In this document: piece by piece, positions 25,433 to 33,396 of the stretch
How the letters are laid out: the number at the start of each line of letters is the position of its first letter
How positions within the stretch are numbered: position 1 is the first letter of the stretch
Position numbers and translations under genes: made by a program
Notes under the pieces: generated by a model
Database searches by the model: none
The model's input: only the letters and a program-made list of their open reading frames with translations
Told to the model about the DNA's origin: nothing
Assembly (NCBI RefSeq): GCF_039538045.1
Contig: NZ_BAABBQ010000001.1
Coordinates: forward strand, 890,001-954,000
Length of the DNA: 64,000 bases
Direction of reading: 5' to 3'
DNA from: Sphingomonas swuensis
GTDB taxonomy: Bacteria; Pseudomonadota; Alphaproteobacteria; Sphingomonadales; Sphingomonadaceae

Positions 25433-25821
25433 CGGTGAAGCTTAGTGCTGAGGCAGTTGTGAAAGTATAAAAGGATGCACCGACGAAAATCCGCTCTCGG
25501 CTTTGCGTCATACGGTCGAGATTGCCGCCGCTTTATGCTCTCGCCGGAAGGTGGACTGACGTTAGCTGAACTAGCGGCCACTTCCTTGACCTCGACGCGA
25601 GAACCGGTTGGTCTGCTTCCGGCCACATGCGGACGCTCCGCCGGGCAACGATCCATCTGTCCGCTGGTGGTGGGAAGCGGGCTGACCGCTTTCGGGCGCA
25701 AACTGGCGGGATCCTGACATTCATTCATGCTCGACCGACCGTCGGCCTAGCGCCCTTGCCGGTCATTCCGAGCATCGGCGGTCAACCCACAAGCGGCCGT
25801 TCATTCAGCTGCCGGCTCAAA
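25433..25821. other. Intergenic region with a diverged repeat B copy
   Basis: 389 bases without a supported gene between divergent units. It contains repeat B at 25665-25696 and ends in the first clean palindromic repeat A. Confidence 0.45.
25665..25696. repeat. Diverged copy of dispersed repeat B
   Basis: GGTGGTGGGAAGCGGGCTGA continuing CCGCTTTCGGGC, aligned to the copies at 21633 and 62625. Confidence 0.45.
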
Positions 25822-25849
25822 TGTCTGCTTTCGACCCATTGCGGACATT
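25822..25849. repeat. Palindromic repeat A, copy 1
   Basis: Starts ATGTCTGC and ends GCGGACAT around TTTCGACCCATT. The family consensus is ATGTCCGC, a 12-base loop TTTCCACCCATT, then GCGGACAT. It lies just upstream of the flavodoxin-like gene. Confidence 0.8.
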
Positions 25850-25874
25850 CGAAGAATGCGCTCATCATTTGTCG

Positions 25875-26411
25875 ATGAGCGACTGCCTTCTGATAACAGG
25901 GTCTCCAAGAAAGCGCGGAAACAGCGATGCTGTCGCACAGTGCCTGCAGGCTGAACTTAAGCTAAGGCCAGAGCAAGTGGTGGATCTGAGTTCCAGCTAC
26001 ATCGAACCATTTAAGTACGACGCTGGGCTGGAGCGAGATGATTTCCATAAGATTATTGCTCGTCTGCTTCAGCACCAGAATGTGGTCTTTGTGACACCCG
26101 TTTACTGGTATGCAATGAGCGGTTTGATGAAGACCTTTTTTGACCGCCTGACAGATCTGCTCTCCAACGCAGAATCGAGAAAGCTTGGCCGTGCGCTGGC
26201 GGGCCGAAATATGTGGCTACTTGCCACCGGAACTGATGACACACTACCGGACGGTTTCGTCATACCTTTTCAAAAGACGGCGGATTACTTCGATATGCAG
26301 TGGCAGGCAGCAGCCTACGTACAGGTTCATGCCGCCGCATTACCCGCAATTGAAGACTGGTCCGACGTCCGCACCTTGGCTGCGGCGATTGTCGACTGCG
26401 GCAGTCGCTGA
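25875..26411 (+). CDS. NAD(P)H-dependent FMN reductase / flavodoxin-like protein
   Basis: I start at ATG 25875; the longer frame begins inside a repeat. The 178-residue product opens LLITGSPRKRGNSDAVAQCL, the phosphate-binding loop of flavodoxin-fold oxidoreductases, followed by a central strand FVTPVYWYAMSGLMKTFFDR typical of the iron-sulfur flavoprotein/WrbA-like group. It should bind FMN and reduce quinones or other acceptors with NAD(P)H. Length is usual for the family. The gene is monocistronic and flanked by repeat A copies. Confidence 0.82.
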   Translation: MSDCLLITGSPRKRGNSDAVAQCLQAELKLRPEQVVDLSSSYIEPFKYDAGLERDDFHKIIARLLQHQNVVFVTPVYWYAMSGLMKTFFDRLTDLLSNAESRKLGRALAGRNMWLLATGTDDTLPDGFVIPFQKTADYFDMQWQAAAYVQVHAAALPAIEDWSDVRTLAAAIVDCGSR

Positions 26412-26439
26412 ACGTCCGCTTTCCACCCACAGCAGACAT
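26412..26439. repeat. Palindromic repeat A, copy 2
   Basis: ACGTCCGCTTTCCACCC then ACAGCAGACAT, directly after the stop of the flavodoxin-like gene. Confidence 0.75.
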
Positions 26440-26592
26440 TAGCGTTGACCGTCGCTCCTCCGGAAGCAGACGCGGTCGCCGTGGCGCATGAACCGTGACG
26501 CGCTACCGTTGTGCTACACGTCCCATAGCGCCTGTTTTCTACAATCCTCGTTGTGATTGATGCGCCAAGCCACAAGCCGCCGCATCTCCTCG

Positions 26593-26688
26593 TCAGCGAA
26601 TCATATCGTGCGCCTCATCGATGGAGACGCCGAACTTCTCGCGGGTTCGCTTCACCAGTTGGATGAAGTCTCGGTTCTGGAACTCCAT
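26593..26688 (-). CDS. 31-residue protein resembling the L7/L12 C-terminal helix
   Basis: ATG 26688 follows GGTGGGGC and encodes a tiny protein with FIQLVKRTREKFGVSIDEAH. The pattern (K-x-x-R-E-x-x-G-x-x-x-x-E-A) is like the helix-turn-helix of ribosomal protein L7/L12. A much longer frame upstream runs through repeats and is not credible. Real expression is uncertain. Confidence 0.35.
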   Translation of the reverse strand: MEFQNRDFIQLVKRTREKFGVSIDEAHDMIR

Positions 26689-26728
26689 GCCCCACCATCT
26701 CCGATTGGCGGCACTAGGCGCAAGCCGG

Positions 26729-26793
26729 ATGTCCGCTTTCCACCCATTGCGGACATCCAGGGCGAAGGTCTGCGTTCGACCCATTGCGGACAT
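26729..26793. repeat. Palindromic repeat A, copy 3 plus adjacent partial copy
   Basis: 26729-26756 is a perfect consensus copy; 26767-26793 is a second with a damaged left arm (GGTCTGCGTTCGACCC). Two head-to-tail copies 10 bases apart. Confidence 0.85.
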
Positions 26794-26838
26794 TCGCGAG
26801 CGGCTTAGCTTGGAACAGGCAAGTGGGAGGGTCTTGAG

Positions 26839-27132
26839 ATGGGCAGATACCGCAGTCATCTGAGCCGATGGCACGTCATCAGGTCCGCTCTTCTCATCAC
26901 GTTCGCAACGGCGCTCTTGCTCTACAACGTTATTCATATCTGGAGCGGCCTGAGTAGTGGCGCAATCAAGGAACTGGGCCGGGGCACCGAGATGGTTCGG
27001 CTCGCTTCGGACTCGCTCTCGTTCGGCTTGAATGTCTCTTTTCGGCTGTTCTTCGCTCTGCTCTGCGGAGGAGCCGTGGTCGTCATATGGGTCAAGCTGC
27101 GCCGGGAGAGAAGCCTTGGCATGCCCGATTAA
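26839..27132 (+). CDS. Small two-helix membrane protein
   Basis: ATG 26839 follows GGGAGGGTCTTGAG. The 97-residue protein has membrane spans at about 14-36 (VIRSALLITFATALLLYNV) and 66-86 (VSFRLFFALLCGGAVVVIWV), with basic ends. The short periplasmic loop contains no cysteine. It sits between two repeat A copies and is probably a single-gene unit. Unknown function. Confidence 0.65.
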   Translation: MGRYRSHLSRWHVIRSALLITFATALLLYNVIHIWSGLSSGAIKELGRGTEMVRLASDSLSFGLNVSFRLFFALLCGGAVVVIWVKLRRERSLGMPD

Positions 27133-27135
27133 GCT

Positions 27136-27163
27136 ATGTCCGCTTTCCACCCATTGTGGACAT
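27136..27163. repeat. Palindromic repeat A, copy 4
   Basis: Consensus except TGTGGACAT in the right arm; begins four bases after the stop of the 26839 gene. Confidence 0.8.
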
Positions 27164-27185
27164 TCAGCCGGTCTGAAATGCTGGC

Positions 27186-27584
27186 ATGATGACCGACCGC
27201 GTTTGCCACTGGGGCTTATCAAATCCGGGACCGCAGCCGCTCTCCGTCTGGCTTGAGCCATGGGCTGACGAAGTAGAGGTTCCGGCCCGTTCAACGATCA
27301 CGCTGACCGTCACGGACGGTCTCCAAGATTGTGCAGTCGGTGAGGTGGAATGGTCCCCTGATCATCTGGTAGTGTGGGCAAGCGCGCCCATGATCGAGGC
27401 GCATGTTGATGGCGACCTCCAGCACACAGGGTCGGCAATCATCCCCGCTCCAAAAGACCTGACTAAAGCGATGCTCGGAGTAGCCTTCCGCGATCAGCCG
27501 TCTGCGCGGCTTGCTGGTCGGCCTTTTTCCCCATCCAAGCGCTCGTCGTGGTGGCAGCGGGCCAGGCGCGTGCTTGGTCTGTGA
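27186..27584 (+). CDS. Hypothetical protein, 132 residues
   Basis: Two adjacent ATGs at 27186 and 27189 can start it. Residues 1-90 look like a beta-sandwich: VCHWGLSNPGPQPLSVWLEP, VPARSTITLTVTDG and WSPDHLVVWASAP, with several tryptophans. The last 40 residues are basic and probably disordered. No signal peptide is seen. Function unrecognised. Confidence 0.6.
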   Translation: MMTDRVCHWGLSNPGPQPLSVWLEPWADEVEVPARSTITLTVTDGLQDCAVGEVEWSPDHLVVWASAPMIEAHVDGDLQHTGSAIIPAPKDLTKAMLGVAFRDQPSARLAGRPFSPSKRSSWWQRARRVLGL

Positions 27585-27633
27585 CCGGCGTGCGTTTATC
27601 AGGCTCAAGGCAGCAACTTTCGCTTCCTTGCCA

Positions 27634-27661
27634 ATGTCCGCTTTCCACCCATTGCGGACAT
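27634..27661. repeat. Palindromic repeat A, copy 5
   Basis: Exact consensus copy in the 477-base gene-free stretch 27585-28061, which otherwise holds only repeats and no supported gene. Confidence 0.85.
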
Positions 27662-27907
27662 TGGTGACCTTTCCCAAAGGCAATATGGAAGCTGCATGCC
27701 CCGGCAACGACGACCCCCTTCGTCCACCCCGACAGCGCCCTCGCGTTTCAGTCCGGATAAGCAAGCCGAGGCGACGAGATCGAAAGGGCGACCCCGAGGG
27801 TGGCGGGGTGCCTGTCGAGCCTTCAAGACCGAACAATCTTACCGGCGGTGCGGCGGCTCAACTTGAATTTGACGAGTAGCTGCGAGAGCATGCTCACGAA
27901 GCGGACT

Positions 27908-28018
27908 GTGACCGCTTTCCACCCGATATGCGATGCTCGCGCGGAACGTTTGGTTACGACCCATTTACGACATTTCAGCCAACCTCGGCTCGCAACCCAT
28001 TGCGGACGTAAGTCAGTT
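27908..28018. repeat. Cluster of degenerate repeat A copies
   Basis: Three damaged units: ACCGCTTTCCACCC near 27911, TACGACCCATTTACGACAT near 27954 and CAACCCATTGCGGACGTA near 28002. The left arms are mostly lost, as in an ageing array. Confidence 0.6.
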
Positions 28019-28061
28019 GACTAAGCTGAAGCCGAAAATTTTGGCAGAAGAGGGGTGGGAG

Positions 28062-28379
28062 ATGCGCTTTACGCTGCGGTGCTGCGGGTCGCTCCTCATC
28101 GTGCCTAGCGGGTGTTCAGTGGACGTGACGCCGCCTTCATCTGTCCAGGTCACAACAAGCTTTAGCGATGCGAGCAAACAGCTCTTACTTCATTGCGAAA
28201 AGACCAGCACAGGGGTGTGCCACGTCTTAATCGAGAATGCCGGCAAGGTTGAAGCGTTGCAATTGCGTGTGGGATCGAAGGTCACTGTAGGAGCTGTTAA
28301 GGCTGCTGCACGCACCTGCAGCCGCGCGCGACCGATCCACATAAAGGCTTGCAGCTGGTCGTCTGTTGGCCCTACGTGA
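28062..28379 (+). CDS. Predicted small lipoprotein
   Basis: I use ATG 28062, preceded by GGGTGGGAG; the open frame upstream crosses repeats. The 105-residue product has a signal sequence with lipobox-like PSGC near residue 18, then SVDVTPPSSVQVTTSFSDA and SKQLLLHCEKTSTGVCHVLI. The last 25 residues are cysteine- and basic-rich and may follow a frameshift. Likely lipidated and periplasmic; function unknown. Confidence 0.55.
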   Translation: MRFTLRCCGSLLIVPSGCSVDVTPPSSVQVTTSFSDASKQLLLHCEKTSTGVCHVLIENAGKVEALQLRVGSKVTVGAVKAAARTCSRARPIHIKACSWSSVGPT

Positions 28380-28593
28380 GGAGCGCCAGCCCGCTAAGCA
28401 TCCGCTTACCACCCCGAGCGGACAGTCGGCTTACGACCGTGAGCGGACATTCGAAATGGTTGCTAACCTGCCACTGCTAAGCGGGTCAAACCTGCCGTCT
28501 GTCGCAAATACGCGTTCACTGGCAAAAAAGCGGAATGAGCAGGCCTAAGCCGTTGTATAAACACAGGCTTGCCTCAACTCGGAGCGACTCAGA

Positions 28594-28926
28594 ATGGGTT
28601 ATCGGCAATCCAACTTCGATCCACTCGCTACAAAGCGCCACGTGCATCCAATTGTGCGTCCATTTGACCGTTGGCAGTGGTTTGGCGCGTTCGCCGAGAT
28701 AGTTGCGCTAACCCTCTTCGTCCTCTGGCTGGCGGGGCGTGCCAAGCTGTTGCCATCTGCCTTCAGCTTAGACAGCATGGCATTTGCTTTGTCCTTTCTA
28801 TTCGGGGGCACCTTCCTGCTACGGCGCGACCCTGAACTCGCTCCCGGCGAAATCGGTGACCGCATATGGCATCTGATCGCGACATTGCTCGGCTTCGCGC
28901 TCCTGCCACTTGCCTTTGCTCTGTAG
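28594..28926 (+). CDS. Small two- or three-helix membrane protein
   Basis: ATG 28594 follows GGAGCGACTCAGA. The 110-residue protein has hydrophobic spans FGAFAEIVALTLFVLWLAG, MAFALSFLFGG and LIATLLGFALLPLAFAL, separated by a basic loop RRDPELAPGEIGDR. It is isolated and between degenerate repeats. Unknown function. Confidence 0.65.
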   Translation: MGYRQSNFDPLATKRHVHPIVRPFDRWQWFGAFAEIVALTLFVLWLAGRAKLLPSAFSLDSMAFALSFLFGGTFLLRRDPELAPGEIGDRIWHLIATLLGFALLPLAFAL

Positions 28927-29115
28927 CAAGGCTCCGGTTCTCAGCGGCGCGAGCTTTACCGTCTGGTTTTCAACCGAAGCCGACAGCTCGCTTTCGACCC
29001 ATTAGAAGCATCGTTACTGGAGCCATCGCTCCGTCACTTATTTGATTAAGGCCCAGCACCCCAGCTCGGCATCAAGACCTGCGGACGTGTTCTCTGATGT
29101 GGAGTAAGTTTCCTC

Positions 29116-29256
29116 ATGACTGAGCGCAAGGCACCAGTAAGATTTGGCAAAATCCATGAGTGGACAAAGGAGGACTTCGGTCGTGCCAAGCCGAGAAAGG
29201 TTTCGCAACTTGTCCGTGAGCCCTCTGTCGTAAGCGCTCCTCTGAGCTCACAATAG
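29116..29256 (+). CDS. Small basic hypothetical protein, 46 residues
   Basis: ATG 29116 follows GGAGTAAGTTTCCTC. The product reads MTERKAPVRFGKIHEWTKED then GRAKPRKVSQLV, charged and compact. There is a good ribosome site and codon usage like neighbours, but no homologue I recognise. Confidence 0.45.
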   Translation: MTERKAPVRFGKIHEWTKEDFGRAKPRKVSQLVREPSVVSAPLSSQ

Positions 29257-29263
29257 ACTCAGA

Positions 29264-29467
29264 TCAAAGCTCTTGCGTAGGTGGCTTGCCGCCGGTCAAC
29301 TCGCCTAGCTTGGTGCGGCCAGTGGCGAAGCCGAGGAGCCAAGCTGACCGCAGCATTATTTGATCGTGACCAAAGGGATTGTCGGCGGCTTGCTGGTCAA
29401 GATCTAGTCCTGAATGAACACCATCATCGTGCGCCGCCGCCATGCGCATCTCATCTTGATCCATCAT
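29264..29467 (-). CDS. RMF-like small protein
   Basis: 67 residues containing DQQAADNPFGHDQIMLRSAW then LLGFATGR. The order Asn-Pro-(Tyr/Phe), about ten residues, Trp-x-x-Gly-Phe-x-x-Gly resembles ribosome modulation factor and RMF-like small proteins that dimerise ribosomes in stationary phase. Several in-frame ATGs leave the start uncertain. The match is by eye only. Confidence 0.5.
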   Translation of the reverse strand: MMDQDEMRMAAAHDDGVHSGLDLDQQAADNPFGHDQIMLRSAWLLGFATGRTKLGELTGGKPPTQEL

Positions 29468-29553
29468 CGCCAGCCAACGCCTGGGCCGATGATGCGATCC
29501 TCACTAGCCGCGCGGACGATCAACGCTTATCCATCTGCAAAGAGGGGTGAAAC

Positions 29554-29781
29554 TTGTCCGATCGCGCAGTGAACCCGAATGCCAGGACGCCCTCTTTGGA
29601 GAGGTGCCTGGAGCTTGCTGAAGCCGCAGAGAGAGAGGCCGCCAGAGCGACGCTCCCGAACCTGAGGGCAAAGCATCTTGCGAATGCGAAGAGTTGGAGA
29701 CGGCTTGCAACCATCACGAAGGCTGCTGACGAGGTCAGCGCCTCGATTGCAGATAATCTCGAGAGTTCGAAGGTTGATTGA
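29554..29781 (+). CDS. Small helical protein
   Basis: TTG 29554 is preceded by GAGGGGTGAAAC. The 75-residue product is an amphipathic helical pair, CLELAEAAEREAARATLPNL and AKHLANAKSWRRLATITKAA, a layout shared by many tiny alphaproteobacterial proteins and by the frameshifted gene at 30542. Function unknown. Confidence 0.55.
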   Translation: MSDRAVNPNARTPSLERCLELAEAAEREAARATLPNLRAKHLANAKSWRRLATITKAADEVSASIADNLESSKVD

Positions 29782-29797
29782 AGCGCTGTCCGATCAG

Positions 29798-30070
29798 CTA
29801 CTCGTCCTTTAAAGCTGGCGCATTCTGCTCAAGCATTGACCGCAAGATGGTCATGCCTGTGCCTTCGACGATGGCGCCTTCGGGTAACAACGGTCTCACG
29901 CGCCCGATCATACGATCGAGCAGCCAAAGCTCGCACTCCACACTCTGACAAAGCTCGGTGGCAATGCGCATGGCTTCAGTATCGTCGCCTGCCTCGACAA
30001 CATGCGGCGGCCCCGCAATCCGTCCGTCGGCGTCAAGCGGGTACAGGCTATATGGCTCCAGGGCGCTCAT
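29798..30070 (-). CDS. Small conserved protein, paralog of the 44096 gene
   Basis: The 90-residue product opens MSALEPYSLYPLDADGRIAG and continues with an alternating strand-helix pattern and CQSVECELWLLDRMIGRV. It is plainly paralogous to 44096-44374 (MSADEQYSLCPLASDGRI, CQSVECELWLHDRLIGRV) and distantly to 50732-50935. The family occurs as single small genes in sphingomonads, often beside sigma factors as here and at 50 kb. Function unknown. Confidence 0.7.
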   Translation of the reverse strand: MSALEPYSLYPLDADGRIAGPPHVVEAGDDTEAMRIATELCQSVECELWLLDRMIGRVRPLLPEGAIVEGTGMTILRSMLEQNAPALKDE

Positions 30071-30180
30071 AAGTGTCTTATTACAATGACTTGCGCTCGC
30101 TTCAAGAGCCTTAGAACGGCGGGTATACGACAGTGCAGGACCGGTAGTGAACGGATTAGGGATTCAAGATGAATGTCGAA

Positions 30181-30477
30181 TTAGGGTCTCTCGTCGAGTA
30201 TGGCTCGCACTCGCTGCCTCAATATTCGGCAATGGCTCCTTATCTCATCGCGGGTTGCGATCGCGAGCGCGTCATCGCCGGCCGCACTCGCTTCCTGCAC
30301 AAGAATACGGCCAGTGATCCGAATCTCCGTACTCGGTCCTGCCTCGCGGACCTGCACCGCGTACGCTCGCCGAGCTGCCTCAAGCTTGCTCTCGCAGCCC
30401 CGAGGAGAACAGCGGCCGAGCACAAGATCATACATTACATTTTTACTGAGACACCGACGCTGTTCCTCATTGCACAC
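30181..30477 (-). CDS. Possible small hypothetical protein
   Basis: 98 codons on the minus strand with protein-like composition in the second half (ARRAYAVQVREAGPSTEIR, EASAAGDDALAIATRDEIRS). The opposite strand is also open over the same stretch, so the choice of strand is a judgement from codon usage. No ribosome site is evident. Confidence 0.35.
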   Translation of the reverse strand: MCNEEQRRCLSKNVMYDLVLGRCSPRGCESKLEAARRAYAVQVREAGPSTEIRITGRILVQEASAAGDDALAIATRDEIRSHCRILRQRVRAILDERP

Positions 30478-30541
30478 GTGAAAAGTCGGGAACGTGACTG
30501 AATCGTCAGCATTCAGTGAAGGTACTCGCGTTAGGTGCCCA

Positions 30542-30707
30542 ATGTCGTCTGAAATCGAGCGCTATCGTGAGCGCGCCGAGGAATGCCGCCGCTTGGCAGC
30601 TAAAAAAGGGAGATCAGGTTGCGGCTGACCATTTACGCGCACTGGCAACTGACCTTGAAGAAGAGGCAACTGAAATGGAGCGACAGCAGCAGGCGCCTGA
30701 TCATTGA
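30542..30707 (+). pseudogene. Small helical protein gene with a frameshift at an A6 run
   Basis: ATG 30542 starts MSSEIERYRERAEECRRLAA, then the frame ends at 30628; the next frame from about 30607 continues KKGDQVAADHLRALATDLEE to a stop at 30707. Removing one A from the run at 30602-30607 joins them into a 55-residue member of the same small helical family as 29554. One inserted base, a real phase-variable tract or a sequencing error are all possible. Confidence 0.6.
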
Positions 30708-30923
30708 TCACTGCTGCGGCTCATCACCAGGCGGGCTGCATCCGAAGATCGCCGAAGCGACCTCATCAGCAGCCTCGAGGTAAGAGGCCCGCCGCTCGTG
30801 CTCATCTGCCAACGTTCTCAGAACTGGCGATAAGGCATCATCATTATGCAGGTCTGCGTCTTTCCGAAGTTGTGCCGCGCGAAGTCTAAGCTGCGCTGCC
30901 AGCTCGCATGTCTCTTCAGCCAC
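30708..30923 (-). CDS. Small helical hypothetical protein
   Basis: GTG 30923 opens 71 residues of amphipathic helix (ELAAQLRLRAAQLRKDADLH, LADEHERRASYLEAADEVA) with a Gly/Pro tail. Its stop abuts the stop of the convergent gene at 30707. Composition supports coding; the ribosome site is weak. Confidence 0.5.
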   Translation of the reverse strand: MAEETCELAAQLRLRAAQLRKDADLHNDDALSPVLRTLADEHERRASYLEAADEVASAIFGCSPPGDEPQQ

Positions 30924-30955
30924 GCGCCAATCTCTCGTTGATATGCCGCCAGCGG

Positions 30956-31090
30956 GTCGAGAAGGAGTAGCGGAAGGTTGCCTTCTCGACCCTAACCGAA
31001 AGCCACTTAGGGGAGCAGCTTGCAGCTTCCGTCCCCGTTAACAACTGCCGCCAGCAACACAACACATGTGAAAGATGGTATGGCAGCTAA
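30956..31090 (+). pseudogene. Decayed copy of the 43777-44016 gene
   Basis: The frame reads VEKE, stop, RKVAFSTLTESHLGEQLAA and ends after CERWYGS. It aligns with VEKELRKDAFSTLTESYLGG of the intact minus-strand gene near 43.9 kb; TAG replaces the Leu codon and the N-terminus is missing. It lies directly before a second decayed gene in the same order as the intact pair. Confidence 0.65.
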
Positions 31091-31110
31091 GTTTAAGGGG
31101 CGAAGGAAAC

Positions 31111-31299
31111 ATGTCAGGAACGGTGAAGCGAGCCTTCGAACTTGCACCAGAGTGCACAACAATCGACGAAATAAGGCTTCGGCTCCGCACGGAAGGCTAC
31201 CGCCAGATTAGCGAGCACCTTCAAGGCAGCGGAATTTAGAATGAGCTGCGAGCCAAGCTAAGAAGAGGCCCCAAGCAAGTTGGCGACCCGATGGATTAA
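31111..31299 (+). pseudogene. Copy of the 43607-43792 gene with an in-frame stop
   Basis: ATG 31111 with GAAGGAAAC upstream encodes MSGTVKRAFELAPECTTIDE, almost identical to the start of the intact paralog, but TAG at 31237 replaces the Gln codon. The frame then continues NELRAKLRRGPKQVG to a stop at 31299. A 42-residue truncated product is possible. Confidence 0.75.
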
Positions 31300-31663
31300 A
31301 AACACCGAGTCGCCGACGAAAGGTTGTGCAATTTCGTGCCCAAGAGCAAGGGGCATGCTTGGCGGCCATGTGCGGCACTGATATGGGGTTGAGACCGTGA
31401 CGCGGGCTTGGGGGGAGGTCGGGTGAGCGCAGTGATGCGCTCCCCGGCCTCAAGTTGCATCGCACCATCTAAGCATGTGCGGGGCGTCAATAGCGCTCTG
31501 ATCTATGGTCTCAAACCTCGTAAAAATGGTCCGCTATCCGCTTAGCGTCGAACTTCACCAGGTCGCGCCAGACCATCGCGCAAACTTCCGCAATGCATCG
31601 GGAGCGGACCGTCGGCTTTGGATAATGTCGTCCGGACCGATCCCGACACTCAGCATGCCGCAA
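31300..31663. other. Non-coding remainder of the duplicated block
   Basis: 364 bases without a supported gene. 31266-31330, with GGCGACCCGATGGATTA and a GGCGAC/GTCGCC stem, matches the complement of 43250-43290, so the duplication extends past the decayed genes. A damaged repeat A half lies near 31600. Confidence 0.45.
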
Positions 31664-32218
31664 TCAATCGCTATGTCGTGACAGCATGGTGCCCTCGACA
31701 GCCTTCGATAGGGTTACGCGCGCCCGATGAACCCAAGTTTTTATCGTGCCCAATGATCTACCGGTGCTCTTCGCCAACTCCTCATAAGTCGCCCCCTCTA
31801 AAACGATGCTGACGAGAGCCTCGCGCTGATAGGTGGGAAGCCTTTCAAGAAGCGCTGCTACCTCCAGCAACTCAACGTGTTGTTGTTGATGAGGTTGAGT
31901 GATCAGCAGCTGCTCGGCAACGCTATCATGCCAAGGCGACTGGTGTCGGGCTCGACGCCGATCCGAGAGGAAGATGTTTCGGCAAACGACGAAGAGCCAC
32001 GCTAAAAGATTGGTTCCGGGTTCAAAGCGCTCGTCAAACCGCAGCGCCCTGGCAAAAGTCTCCTGCACAAGGTCTTCGGCTTGGTCGCGATTGCCGCAGA
32101 GTTTCGAGGCGTAGCGAAACAGCAATGGGTGCAAGGTAATCATCTCGCGCTCAAGAAGCTCGACAAGAATTTGCGGTTCGCTCCGACGATCATCAGCTAT
32201 GTTTCTATCCGAAGGCAA
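31664..32218 (-). CDS. ECF-type sigma factor
   Basis: 184 residues. Region 2: LLFRYASKLCGNRDQAEDLV, ETFARALRFD and GTNLLAWLFVVCRNIF, with the DQAEDLVQ helix that contacts core RNA polymerase and a -10-recognition segment. Region 4: LLERLPTYQREALVSIVLEG, then TYEELAKSTGRSLGTIK as helix-turn-helix for the -35 element. Length and layout fit small alphaproteobacterial sigma factors of the EcfG group. The start is TTG 32218 with AGGTGG upstream; a later start is possible. No anti-sigma gene is adjacent. Confidence 0.88.
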   Translation of the reverse strand: MPSDRNIADDRRSEPQILVELLEREMITLHPLLFRYASKLCGNRDQAEDLVQETFARALRFDERFEPGTNLLAWLFVVCRNIFLSDRRRARHQSPWHDSVAEQLLITQPHQQQHVELLEVAALLERLPTYQREALVSIVLEGATYEELAKSTGRSLGTIKTWVHRARVTLSKAVEGTMLSRHSD

Positions 32219-32417
32219 GATCCACCTAGTCTGGGTTTCACAGCGACAACGAAGGCCATTGCAGAGGGTTCGCCCTCCTTTGATGAATTACGGTGATATG
32301 AACAGTCTGCAGGATAAGCGTCGTCATTTCGCACGACTGAAGTGGCAAGTCTCACCTCACCTGAACGAACCCTCGGGTGATTGTGAAAGCAGATGTTCAG
32401 GGCGGAACGCTTAGACG

Positions 32418-33305
32418 TTGTTCATGTCGAGGGTTGCCAGCATCGCCGTTGCCGCATGCCTGCTGAAGGCCTGCGTAAGTCCAGTCACTCAGATTGGCTC
32501 AAGCGAACCATCTCTGCCGAAGCCCGCGTCCCGGGCAGTTGGTACGCAAGAAGTTTCGGGTCAATGGGACGTGGTAAGCTTTGAAGGCTACACGCCAGGT
32601 AGAAAAATTGGCAGCACGCGAAGCGCGTTTGCCGACTTCAGCGAGAGGGGGGTGGGGCTCAGAATTGAGTGCAACTACTCGGGAGTGACCGGCTTTGTGC
32701 GCGATGGCCGCTTTGTTGCTGTGCCTGGCTCGCGAGCGCAGACTGCGATGGGCTGCGGAAAGGAACGAGAGGAGCGCGACATGCGCTACTTTTCGTTTTT
32801 CGATCGATCACCGGTGATTGAGCAAGTGGCAAATGGGCGTTTGCAGCTCTTGGCAGGTGAGTCGATCCTTCTGCTGGAACGTCCGGCACAGCGTCGGCTT
32901 GCTTTTATGCCATCTGCAACGACAATTCAGGGAAGATGGCGGATGGAAGAGCTGACCCGTTATGAGCGGAGCGGTGGTTTCTCGGGCATCGGTCTTTCTG
33001 ACGTCCCTGGAAGCATCGTCATAGATAGCAGTCGACTGAGCTACGACCGCTGTCCTGCTTATGACCTGACCTTTGTCTACACGCACGATGGACGCCTGAT
33101 GAACAAAGGGCAAGAAGCGCTGCCAGCCAAGCCTCAATGTGCGGCGCTCCGCTCTCCCGATTACAACGCTCCATCGTTACCTTCAGCGTTGGACATCTTG
33201 CCGCTAATTCACTCCAATCCCTGGGTTGAAGAGCTAAGTGGTGGACGCTTGCTGATTGCCAATGAAGAGTTTGGCTTAATCCTAAGTAGAAGCTTAAAAC
33301 GATAA
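32418..33305 (+). CDS. META-like lipoprotein, paralog of the 57058 gene
   Basis: The 295-residue product has a signal peptide with a cysteine at the cleavage region (LLKAC). The mature part has two related halves beginning SGQWDVVSFEGYTPGRKIG and QGRWRMEELTRYERSGGFSG; each carries a W-x-(V/M) strand typical of META/HslJ-like domains, and the first has IECNYSG. The gene at 57058-58014 has the same order (GSWDIARFERYTP, IECNYSGN, LILERPVQRRLA). This copy is intact. Expected in the outer membrane or periplasm; ligand unknown. Confidence 0.75.
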   Translation: MFMSRVASIAVAACLLKACVSPVTQIGSSEPSLPKPASRAVGTQEVSGQWDVVSFEGYTPGRKIGSTRSAFADFSERGVGLRIECNYSGVTGFVRDGRFVAVPGSRAQTAMGCGKEREERDMRYFSFFDRSPVIEQVANGRLQLLAGESILLLERPAQRRLAFMPSATTIQGRWRMEELTRYERSGGFSGIGLSDVPGSIVIDSSRLSYDRCPAYDLTFVYTHDGRLMNKGQEALPAKPQCAALRSPDYNAPSLPSALDILPLIHSNPWVEELSGGRLLIANEEFGLILSRSLKR

Positions 33306-33396
33306 GCTCCGATGCGACTTGTCACTTCCGGTGAAATCCGCAGAGTGATACTGCTGAGTTGTTTCCCATTACTTTGCACATAGCGACTGACACTAA

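Noticed and set aside
26593..27294. 233-codon minus-strand frame
   Set aside because: It passes through several copies of repeat A and is antisense to the membrane protein at 26839; only its last 31 codons look plausible as a separate small gene.
27291..27836. 181-codon minus-strand frame
   Set aside because: Antisense to the 27186 gene and crosses a perfect repeat A; basic low-complexity translation.
30516..30707. Independent 63-codon gene
   Set aside because: Its second half fits the frameshifted small helical protein starting at 30542; the first half has no protein-like features.
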